A stretch of 7,464 bases of DNA from contig JAIYEB010000048.1 of the NCBI GenBank assembly GCA_027487195.1, positions 1 to 7,464 of the forward strand, written 5' to 3'. The position numbers and the translations under genes were made by a program. This stretch comes from Hyphomicrobiales bacterium. Its GTDB lineage: Bacteria; Pseudomonadota; Alphaproteobacteria; Rhizobiales; UBA4765. This document shows positions 1 through 5,549 of this stretch, one piece after another (positions within the stretch are counted from its first letter, which is position 1; the number at the start of each line of letters is the position of its first letter). Under the pieces are notes generated by a model, which was given only the letters and a program-made list of their open reading frames with translations, did no database searches and was not told the origin of the DNA.

Positions 1-24
1 CATGGGACAGGCAACGCTGGGCAG

Positions 25-29
25 AGGAG
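25..29 (+). promoter_or_regulatory. Ribosome binding site of the M20 amidohydrolase
   Basis: AGGAG lies 7 nt upstream of the ATG at 37, a strong Shine-Dalgarno match that supports this start. The remaining 5' flank (1-24) is too short to show a promoter. Confidence 0.75.
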
Positions 30-36
30 ACACCCC

Positions 37-1200
37 ATGACCATTGATCCTCGTATCCTTGCGCTGACCCCCGACATCACGAGCTTTCGCCGCGACATCC
101 ACGCGCATCCGGAAATTCGCTACGAAGAGGTGCGAACAGCTGCGCGCGTGGCAGAAGCCTTGCGTGCTGCCGGTGTTGATCAGGTCTACACGGGTGTTGG
201 CAAAACCGGCGTTGTCGGCGTGATCGAGGGTCGCAAGTCCGGATCCGGCAAGGTTGTGGGTCTGAGGGCGGACATGGACGCCCTGCCGATCACGGAGATC
301 ATTGACCGGCCGTGGAAGTCCACAACGCCTGGCAAGATGCACGCCTGCGGCCACGACGGCCACACGTCCATGCTGCTTGGCGCAGCCCGTTATCTCGCGG
401 CAACACGCGCGTTCGATGGACGCGTTGTCGTCATCTTCCAGCCCGCCGAGGAAGGGGGCGCGGGTGCACGCGCCATGATCGAGGATGGGCTGTTCTCGCA
501 ACACGGCATCAATCGCGTCTTTGGAATGCACAACATGCCGGGGCTGCCGGTCGGGCATTTCAACATTCGCCCAGGACCCATTATGGCTGCTGCGGACTTC
601 GTTTCAATCGAGATCGAGGGCAAGGGGAGCCATGCCGCGCGCCCCAATCAAGGCATCGACAGCGTCGTGGTTGGAGCGCACGTCATCACCGCGCTCCAGT
701 CGATCGTCGCACGCAACGTCGATCCCATGGAATCGGCTGTGGTTTCGATGTGCCAGTTTCATGCTGGCGAAGCCGACAATGTGGTGCCGCAGTTTGCGCG
801 GATCTCCGGAACTGTTCGCACTTTCAAGCCGGACGTTCAGGAGCGTGTGGAAGCCGCAGTGAAGTCTATCGCGACTTCGGTGGCATCAGGGCTTGGGGCT
901 GTTGCCTCTGTCACTTACCGGCGCAGCTATCCCGCCGTTGTGAACGATCCGGTTGCAACGGACTTTGCCGCATCGATTGCTGCGAGGGTTGGGAGCGTCA
1001 ACCGCGACGCGCCTGCCGTGATGGGCAGCGAGGATTTTTCCTTCATGCTGCATCAGGCCCCAGGTGCCTTCATTTTCGCGGGAAATGGCGACACGGCGTC
1101 GTTGCATCACCCGGAATACGACTTCAATGACGACCTGACCCCTGTCGGTATTCAGTACTGGGCCACACTCGTGGAAACCGAACTGCCGCTGGCAGCCTGA
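37..1200 (+). CDS. M20 family metallo-amidohydrolase (hippurate hydrolase / N-acyl-amino-acid amidohydrolase type)
   Basis: Predicted cytoplasmic dinuclear-metal hydrolase that removes an acyl group from an N-acylated amino acid or similar amide. The 387-residue length is normal for the HipO/AbgB/IAA-amino-acid hydrolase branch. Visible motifs are RADMDALP (77-84), the metal-binding MHACGHDGH (101-109, ligands C104 and H106), PAEEGG (136-141, E138/E139 as base and ligand), MHNMPG with H165, the lid/dimerisation signature GSHAARP (197-203), and the C-terminal GSEDFS (330-335) and LHHPEYD (356-362, H357 or H358 as last ligand). All expected ligands are present, so it should be active. No signal peptide is visible. 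It converges with the FAD oxidoreductase with 5 bp between the stops. The exact substrate cannot be read from sequence. It may serve the neighbouring minus-strand amide-catabolism operon, but this is inference from position alone. Confidence 0.93.
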   Translation: MTIDPRILALTPDITSFRRDIHAHPEIRYEEVRTAARVAEALRAAGVDQVYTGVGKTGVVGVIEGRKSGSGKVVGLRADMDALPITEIIDRPWKSTTPGKMHACGHDGHTSMLLGAARYLAATRAFDGRVVVIFQPAEEGGAGARAMIEDGLFSQHGINRVFGMHNMPGLPVGHFNIRPGPIMAAADFVSIEIEGKGSHAARPNQGIDSVVVGAHVITALQSIVARNVDPMESAVVSMCQFHAGEADNVVPQFARISGTVRTFKPDVQERVEAAVKSIATSVASGLGAVASVTYRRSYPAVVNDPVATDFAASIAARVGSVNRDAPAVMGSEDFSFMLHQAPGAFIFAGNGDTASLHHPEYDFNDDLTPVGIQYWATLVETELPLAA

Positions 1201-1205
1201 AGGCC

Positions 1206-2591
1206 TTACTCCGCTACAGTCTGGCGCGCGTGAAACTCGGCTTCGAGGGTTGGAAGTCTGCCGGGGTTGAGCAGGAAGTGCGGATCCGTAGCGGTCTTGA
1301 AGCCCTCCTGATCAGCCTTGATGCGTTTCCAGCCCTTGCCTTCGATCGTGTAGATGTGCGGGTTTGAGACCCGCGCGCCACCGGACTCGATCAGGCTGAT
1401 CAGCTCCATCAACCGCTCATCGCTTTGGTACTTCACGAGGCAAAGTGACGAGCAGGTGATGCCGGAAAAGCGGCGCTGGAACTCGAGATGCCATTCGATC
1501 TCGCCAGCAAATTTCTCATTGGCCCAGAGCACGGTTTCAACCGTCTTGCCGAGGGGAAACAACACCTGGAGATAGGTGATGGATGGGTCAACCCGCATGG
1601 CGTGAAGGGTCGTGTGGTTCCACGTGTACTCATAGAGCGGAGGCATTGCGCTGTTGTGGCCAAAGGCTGCGGCTTCTGCGGCCTCGGCATCGCGCGTGTA
1701 GACGATATTGCCGCCGAAAGCTGCGATATGCGCCTCAAGATGGCTGCGCTGGGCTTCGCAGATCATCAGGATCGCGAACGCCCGTTCGACGGGAATCATA
1801 GGCGCGAGGCGCTTGAGGTAGCGCGAGATTCCCGGCTGATGAATGCTGACGAGCTTTTTCGACAGGACCTGATCTTCAGTCACGGTCTGGCCAAACCGGG
1901 TCGCTGCCGCGAGATCGTCAAACGTTACGACCACTTCCATCCAGGGCTGGCGGGGTGCTGTCGGCAGGTCAAGATCGAGCACAATCCCGTTGATGCCATA
2001 GGCGTGGACGATCTTCATGACCTCCGGCCCCTCGAGCCGTATGGTGCGCGGCTCTTCTTCCATGGTCAGGATTGTTGCTGCCTGCACGGCACCGGCATCG
2101 CCAATCTGACCCCATGTGCAAGAGCCAACGCCGCCGGCACCGCCGCAAACGAAGCCGCCGATCGAAGCGTTCGCGCGCGTTGAGGGAAAGAAGCGCAATT
2201 CCCAGCCCGTGGGCTTCAGCGCCTTGTCGATATCGAGCATCATTGCGCCAGCTTCGACGCTTACAAGGCCGGGGCGCGCGGCAATCACCCGGTCAAGCCC
2301 GGTCATGTCGAGCACAACGCCGCCATCAAGCGGCACGCACTGGCCGTAATTGCCTGTGCCACCGCCGCGCATGGTCAGGGCTACGCGCCGGCTTGCGGCA
2401 GCCGAGACAACACGCTTCAGTTCCTCGCGATCCCGTGGCCGCACCACCGCCAGCGCTCGCTTGTCCTCAAGCGCCCGTTTCAGGATCGGCGAAAACCAGA
2501 AGAAGTCGCGCGACTTCAGTTTGAGTGTTGGCGCATCGGTTGCCACGGGCACATCGGCAATGTCCGCCAGAAACCGCTCGATCCGCGTCAT
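1206..2591 (-). CDS. FAD-binding oxidoreductase, PCMH/GlcD-type
   Basis: A 461-residue flavoprotein of the VAO/PCMH superfamily, probably cytoplasmic, oxidising a hydroxyl- or amine-bearing small substrate. The N-terminal FAD domain (about 45-215) contains RPRDREEL (51-58), the pyrophosphate loop RGGGTGNYGQ (75-84), DMTGLDRV (95-102) and a glycine-rich FAD-contacting stretch from PSTRAN (136-141) through GGFVCGGAGGVGS (145-157). The C-terminal end carries the family's LLNPGRL (440-446). The loop has N/Y where covalently flavinylated relatives such as 6-hydroxynicotine oxidase have a histidine, so FAD is probably non-covalent. The C-terminal substrate domain (about 215-435) is not one I recognise. 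The ATG overlaps the stop of the creatininase-family gene by 4 bp (ATGA), implying translational coupling; CAGGGA about 10 nt upstream can act as ribosome binding site. It is the last gene of the operon, after the RidA-like and creatininase-like genes. Substrate unknown. Confidence 0.9.
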   Translation of the reverse strand: MTRIERFLADIADVPVATDAPTLKLKSRDFFWFSPILKRALEDKRALAVVRPRDREELKRVVSAAASRRVALTMRGGGTGNYGQCVPLDGGVVLDMTGLDRVIAARPGLVSVEAGAMMLDIDKALKPTGWELRFFPSTRANASIGGFVCGGAGGVGSCTWGQIGDAGAVQAATILTMEEEPRTIRLEGPEVMKIVHAYGINGIVLDLDLPTAPRQPWMEVVVTFDDLAAATRFGQTVTEDQVLSKKLVSIHQPGISRYLKRLAPMIPVERAFAILMICEAQRSHLEAHIAAFGGNIVYTRDAEAAEAAAFGHNSAMPPLYEYTWNHTTLHAMRVDPSITYLQVLFPLGKTVETVLWANEKFAGEIEWHLEFQRRFSGITCSSLCLVKYQSDERLMELISLIESGGARVSNPHIYTIEGKGWKRIKADQEGFKTATDPHFLLNPGRLPTLEAEFHARQTVAE

Positions 2592-3400
2592 TTGAAGGTC
2601 GTCCCTGACAAGAACAGATCGTTCAGGTCGAAGGCGTGCACGTCCTCCAGAAGCTCAACAAAAGCCGACGACATATGCTCAAGCGATGCCTGCCCCTTTG
2701 CCACTGTGGCAATGGAAGCATCGCCAACCGTGCCAGCCGGGCCCAGATCCTGGGCCATCCAGCCAAACTGTGAGGTGCCATGCCCTCTCAGATGCTTGAA
2801 GCGCTGCTCAAATCGCTCCTGTGCGGAGTGGAACTTTTCCGCGAGCTCCATTTTCACAAGATCCGGCCTGAGCGCGAGCATCACGGATGTTTCCATGTCA
2901 CCGCCATGGATACCGAACTTGCCCTCCCATTCCGAGTAAAGCCCCTTGGGCTGGCCAAAGCGCGACCAGCTTGTGGCGACTGCCAGCATGGAGTGCCTTA
3001 CACGAAGTTCGCGCGCGACAATGTCGATGATGGGCACGTTGCCGCCATGGCTGTTGACGATCACGAGCTTGCGCACGCCTGCGCGTGCCACGCTGTCGCC
3101 GATCTCAATCCATGCCCGCGTCAGCGTCTCGTGGCTCATGGTGAGTGTGCCCGGCGAGGCGATGTGCTCATTCGATTTGCCAATGGCCTGGGTTGGCAGG
3201 AAAGCGACCGGCAGGTCCTTTGGCAGCTTGCGGATGGCTGCCGCGATATGGCCTTCTGCAATGGCCGTGTCGGTGTAGACCGGCAGGTGAGGGCCATGCT
3301 GCTCGATGGCGCAAACCGGAAGAACGGCAATCCAGGATGCGGTGTCAGACGCCGAGAAATCCACGGTCGTCATTTCGTGCCAGTAACGCTTGGGGAGCAT
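2588..3400 (-). CDS. Creatininase family metal-dependent amidohydrolase
   Basis: A 270-residue cytoplasmic hydrolase of the creatininase/ArfB/MftE superfamily. Visible metal-site motifs are EQHGPHLP (33-40, ligands E33 and H35), YTDT with D44, NSHGGN (116-121, ligand H118) and HGGDMETS (165-172, E170). Pseudomonas creatininase has NGHYEN with Glu122 as a ligand (family knowledge). Here that position is glycine, as in the FAPy-deformylase and mycofactocin-associated branches, so true creatinine hydrolysis is unlikely and another cyclic or linear amide is expected. A TTG 15 nt upstream (3415) would give 275 residues. I prefer the ATG at 3400 because AGGA sits 7 nt before it, overlapping the TTG-proximal codons. 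The gene follows the RidA-like gene by 29 nt and overlaps the FAD oxidoreductase start by 4 bp, so all three are probably co-transcribed. Confidence 0.9.
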   Translation of the reverse strand: MLPKRYWHEMTTVDFSASDTASWIAVLPVCAIEQHGPHLPVYTDTAIAEGHIAAAIRKLPKDLPVAFLPTQAIGKSNEHIASPGTLTMSHETLTRAWIEIGDSVARAGVRKLVIVNSHGGNVPIIDIVARELRVRHSMLAVATSWSRFGQPKGLYSEWEGKFGIHGGDMETSVMLALRPDLVKMELAEKFHSAQERFEQRFKHLRGHGTSQFGWMAQDLGPAGTVGDASIATVAKGQASLEHMSSAFVELLEDVHAFDLNDLFLSGTTFK

Positions 3401-3407
3401 GTGCAGG

Positions 3408-3411
3408 TCCT
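3408..3411 (-). promoter_or_regulatory. Ribosome binding site deciding the creatininase-family start
   Basis: AGGA on the minus strand, 7 nt before the ATG at 3400. It lies inside the longer TTG-initiated reading frame and argues for the shorter protein. Confidence 0.55.
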
Positions 3412-3429
3412 GCAAAGATATCGGGTTGG

Positions 3430-3846
3430 TCAGGTCAGCGGTCGTGTGTCGATGGCCGTCAGCTCGACCTCAACCTTGAACTCCGGGCGGGTAAAGCCCG
3501 AAACGACAAGGAGCGTCGAGGCCGGCGGCGGATCAGACGTATACCGATCCCGCACACGCATATAGGTCTGAAAATAGGCACGGTCGGTGACAAATCCGCC
3601 GAGCCTGATCACATGCGAGAAGTCCATTCCTGCTGACGCCAGGATGGCCTTGAGAGCGTCAAAACACAGCACAGCCTGCGCCTCGATGTCCTCGGGGATG
3701 ACATCATCAACGGTGAGGCCAAGCTGGCCCGAGGCGGTCAGCATTCGCCCGCCTCCCGGCAGCGCAACTTCAAAGCCATGTGAGTATCGTCCGAAAGGCT
3801 TTCGGACGGACGGAGGATTGTGGGCAACAGGCGGTTTTTGATGCAT
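3430..3846 (-). CDS. RidA (YjgF/YER057c/UK114) family protein lacking the canonical arginine
   Basis: A 138-residue protein of the usual RidA length, expected to form a cytoplasmic trimer with active sites at subunit interfaces. Recognisable parts are FGRYSHG (18-24, matching the GPYSQ segment), LTASGQLGL (36-44), QAVLCFDALKAILASAG (57-73), VTDRAYFQTYMRVRD (86-100) and the C-terminal strand KVEVELTAID (124-133). In RidA proper, an arginine in a P-A-R-S motif binds the substrate carboxylate for hydrolysis of 2-aminoacrylate-type imines. Here that segment reads PPPASTLLV (106-114), with serine in place of arginine. This places it in an arginine-less Rid subgroup whose chemistry is generally unassigned. 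It is first in the operon with the creatininase-like and FAD-oxidoreductase genes, where a role in handling a reactive enamine, imine or carbamate intermediate is plausible but inferred. No Shine-Dalgarno precedes the ATG; see the inverted repeat at 3847-3870. Confidence 0.9.
   Translation of the reverse strand: MHQKPPVAHNPPSVRKPFGRYSHGFEVALPGGGRMLTASGQLGLTVDDVIPEDIEAQAVLCFDALKAILASAGMDFSHVIRLGGFVTDRAYFQTYMRVRDRYTSDPPPASTLLVVSGFTRPEFKVEVELTAIDTRPLT
3788..3808 (-). repeat. Perfect 9-bp inverted repeat (3-nt loop) inside the RidA-like gene
   Basis: The arms are CGTCCGAAA (3788-3796) and TTTCGGACG (3800-3808), separated by GGC. It lies 38-58 nt downstream of the first base of the start codon (codons 13-20) and would form a stable hairpin in the mRNA. 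It could affect translation or be a binding site, or be a by-product of the coding sequence (VRKPFGR). Confidence 0.7.
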
Positions 3847-3870
3847 TGCGGGATGCTAGTGTATCCCGCA
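3847..3870 (-). promoter_or_regulatory. Inverted-repeat operator candidate abutting the RidA-like start codon
   Basis: Perfect 8-bp arms TGCGGGAT (3847-3854) and ATCCCGCA (3863-3870) flank 8 nt, and the repeat touches the ATG at 3846. On the minus strand the centre contains TACACT (3863-3858), a possible -10 element. Transcription would then start only about 5 nt before the ATG, giving a nearly leaderless message, which fits the lack of a ribosome binding site. No convincing -35 is visible. It may be a repressor operator overlapping the promoter, or an mRNA hairpin. The repeat itself is directly seen; its role is inferred. Confidence 0.5.
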
Positions 3871-4052
3871 GAAAAACGGGAGGGACTTTCCGTCGCCTCT
3901 GGTATGTCGCCTCATTCGAGGTCGCGCACAGTCGCCATGATGCTGGCGGCGCCCGGCAGTCGCGCCCCGTGGCGCTAGATTTCTCCCGATTAAGTGGTCC
4001 TGTTTCGCGGCATCCTGGTGGTGTTTTGATCTGTTTTCAGGTCGCGCTGGCT
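3871..4052. other. Intergenic region between the sensor gene and the RidA-like operon
   Basis: A 182-bp stretch with no credible gene. It contains a short hairpin, GCGCC-CCGT-GGCGC (3962-3975), without a following T run on either strand, so I do not call a terminator. It should hold the upstream promoter parts for the RidA-like operon and the 3' end of the sigma-operon transcript. Confidence 0.5.
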
Positions 4053-4550
4053 TTATGGTGCCTGAGGTCGGTCATAGCCGGGACCCCAACCCCAGCCCTG
4101 ATGACCACCCCAGCCCCCGCGCCAGCCCTCTCCGCGCTTGCCAATTTCGGCGCGTTGCTCAGGTGTCATCCGTTTCAGCGCGTCGATAAGGGCTGACTGC
4201 GCGCGCACCTGCATGCGGTCGAGATCGCTGCGCATCTCGCTCAGAAGTGCTGCAAGGCGCGCCTCGTTCAACACGGGCTCGCGAGCAGCCTCGATGAACG
4301 CCTGTCGACGCTCACGCATGGACTGGGCAAGCGGAGCGAAGGCTCCGCGATCAGCCCACATTTCCCGGCCAATCGTTCGCCGCACGTCTGACGGGAATTC
4401 TCCCAGAAGGCGCCCGATCATCGGGTTTCCGCCGCCCGAAAAGAACTGCCTGCCACGCTCGAACAGGAAGCCGGCGATAAAGAAATTCAGCACCAGCGAG
4501 AGTGCCAGCACCACCAGAACAACCCATGCCCAGGCCCCGCGCAAAACCAT
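4053..4550 (-). CDS. Periplasmic heavy-metal-sensor-like protein (CnrX/Spy/CpxP type), membrane anchored
   Basis: A 165-residue protein with a short cytoplasmic N terminus, one transmembrane helix (about 7-30), a periplasmic helical domain (about 43-137) and a Gly/Trp-rich tail (139-160, with W143, W147, W153 and W155). The helical domain ends in RMTPEQRAEI (127-136), resembling the LTxxQ repeats of Spy/CpxP and the metal-resistance sensor family. Position after an ECF sigma factor and a small membrane protein matches CnrX in CnrYXH. CnrX binds Ni/Co through His42, His46 and His119 with Glu63 and Met123 (family knowledge). Here the only histidine is H150 in the tail, while methionines occur at 44, 64, 78, 106, 113 and 128. 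The signal sensed is therefore uncertain; copper(I), a non-metal ligand or a chaperone role remain possible. The start follows the previous stop by 3 nt with GGGGA 8 nt upstream. It is the last gene of its operon. Confidence 0.78.
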   Translation of the reverse strand: MVLRGAWAWVVLVVLALSLVLNFFIAGFLFERGRQFFSGGGNPMIGRLLGEFPSDVRRTIGREMWADRGAFAPLAQSMRERRQAFIEAAREPVLNEARLAALLSEMRSDLDRMQVRAQSALIDALKRMTPEQRAEIGKRGEGWRGGWGGHQGWGWGPGYDRPQAP

Positions 4551-4553
4551 GGC

Positions 4554-4955
4554 CTAGTTCCCCGCAATGATGCCGGCTGCCCCAAGGGCGAGCTCGGCGA
4601 GTGACAGAAGTTCAGGGTCAGCGCTTGCCAGCACATCGGCAATCGCTGCGCCTGCAAGTGTAGCTGCACCCGCAAAGGCTGCAGCAAAAGGCAAGGCAAT
4701 GCGCGGCCTCAGCCAGCGGGGAATAGAAGGCTCGCTGGCGCGCGCCACGATCCGCGTTGCCATGCCATAGGGCAGAGGCTCGGCTTCGTGGGCGCTGAAG
4801 AGCAGCGCATCGAGCGCACGCGCCTCGTTCAGGGCCTCAGCGAAGGCCGGGTCCAGCGTCCGCTGAAGCTCGGCTCTCTGGCGCAGCATGTCCGGCCACG
4901 CGGCGAGATCGCCGCCATGTCGATCGATGGCGTCCCAAAGGTCATGTTCGCTCAT
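4554..4955 (-). CDS. Small single-span membrane protein, probable anti-sigma factor
   Basis: A 133-residue protein of no named family that I can assign. The N-terminal part (1-85) is polar and probably cytoplasmic, with a segment common beside alphaproteobacterial ECF sigma genes, DRHGGDLAAWPD (11-22), followed by a charged helix (23-55). One hydrophobic segment (about 86-109, Ala-rich) should span the membrane; a weaker hydrophobic stretch lies at 117-131. It lacks the HxxxCxxC zinc motif of ZAS anti-sigma factors and has no cysteine at all, so it would be a CnrY-like rather than RsrA-like inhibitor. The anti-sigma role is inferred from topology and from its ATGA overlap with the sigma-factor stop (4952-4955), with the sensor-like gene 3 nt downstream. 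Confidence 0.72.
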   Translation of the reverse strand: MSEHDLWDAIDRHGGDLAAWPDMLRQRAELQRTLDPAFAEALNEARALDALLFSAHEAEPLPYGMATRIVARASEPSIPRWLRPRIALPFAAAFAGAATLAGAAIADVLASADPELLSLAELALGAAGIIAGN

Positions 4956-5542
4956 GATCCCATCTCCTTCACCGTTCCTTGCAGCAATCCCTGCGCGCGC
5001 ATCGCGCTTTTCAACGCGGCACGGCCGCGCGTGAGCGCCGCCTCCACCGCTTCGACCGTGGTGTCCAGCGCGGTTGCGACCTCGCTGTTTGAAAGGCCCG
5101 TCCCGTAGGTGAGCGCAATGACGGCGCGCTGGCGTTCAGGCAGTGCAGAAATGGCCCTGTCGAGCGCGCTGCGTCGTTCTGTTTCGATCAAGGCTGCTTC
5201 CGCGCTTTGTCCAAGATCGGCCGGCTCGGGCGCATCTTCCATCGTGACGGACCGCCTGACGCGCGCACGCCTTGCCTGATCTGCCGACAGGTTTGTGACA
5301 ACCCGCGCAAGCCACGTCGACAGCTTGATACCCTCGGAACGCCAGCGCCCGGCATCCCGCCACAGGCGCGTGAACGCCTCCTGCACATAGTCGTCCGCGT
5401 CCGCGGAATTGCCCGCAAGCCTGCGGGCAAAACTGCGTGTTCGGGGCCCGTGGCGTTCAACAAGGCGGCGAAACGCCCGCTCGTCGCCGCGTGCACTCGC
5501 GGCCACAAGCTCGTCATCGCTGCTCTCGTCCTGAGGGCCCAC
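4952..5542 (-). CDS. ECF-type RNA polymerase sigma factor
   Basis: With the GTG start at 5542 the protein has 196 residues, normal for ECF sigma factors. Region 2 spans about 23-92, with AFRRLVERHG (23-32), DADDYVQEAFTRLWRD (48-63) contacting core polymerase and the -10 element, and STWLARVVTNLSAD (75-88). Region 4 spans about 122-178, with LPERQRAVIAL (134-144) and a helix-turn-helix in GLSNSEVATALDTTVEAVEAAL (149-170, without the interruption of a C-terminal extension). No region 3 or SnoaL-like domain is present. The frame stays open to a TTG at 5638 and an ATG at 5623, but those overlap the EF-hand gene, and none of the three starts has a clear ribosome binding site. The GTG lies 7 nt after the EF-hand stop, which fits translational coupling. 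It probably drives its own operon in response to an envelope signal; the start is the least certain part. Confidence 0.88.
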   Translation of the reverse strand: MGPQDESSDDELVAASARGDERAFRRLVERHGPRTRSFARRLAGNSADADDYVQEAFTRLWRDAGRWRSEGIKLSTWLARVVTNLSADQARRARVRRSVTMEDAPEPADLGQSAEAALIETERRSALDRAISALPERQRAVIALTYGTGLSNSEVATALDTTVEAVEAALTRGRAALKSAMRAQGLLQGTVKEMGS

Positions 5543-5549
5543 GCGAAAG

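Noticed and set aside
312..1130. Long alternative plus-strand frame inside the M20 gene (272 codons)
   Set aside because: Composition is Arg/Cys/His-rich with no family motif, and it lies wholly inside a gene with intact catalytic motifs; it is a high-GC shadow frame.
1488..2183. Plus-strand frame of 231 codons opposite the FAD oxidoreductase
   Set aside because: Antisense shadow of a clear flavoprotein gene; no ribosome binding site or recognisable domain.
2780..3565. Plus-strand frame of 261 codons opposite the creatininase-like and RidA-like genes
   Set aside because: It spans two well-supported minus-strand genes and encodes no recognisable domain.
3962..3975. Short hairpin GCGCC-CCGT-GGCGC as a terminator
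   Set aside because: Only a 5-bp stem and no T tract on either strand.
3780..4196. Plus-strand frame crossing the intergenic region 3847-4052
   Set aside because: Overlaps coding genes at both ends, no Shine-Dalgarno, low-complexity Pro/Ala-rich end from antisense of the Gly/Trp tail.
4324..4350. GCGGAG / CTCCGC inverted repeat in the sensor-like gene
   Set aside because: Six-base arms within coding sequence of high GC content; expected by chance.
5409..5430. Inverted repeat TTGCCCGC / GCGGGCAA with 6-nt loop inside the sigma gene
   Set aside because: It encodes the conserved region 2 sequence with GC-rich codons, has no run of T, and sits mid-gene; probably incidental.
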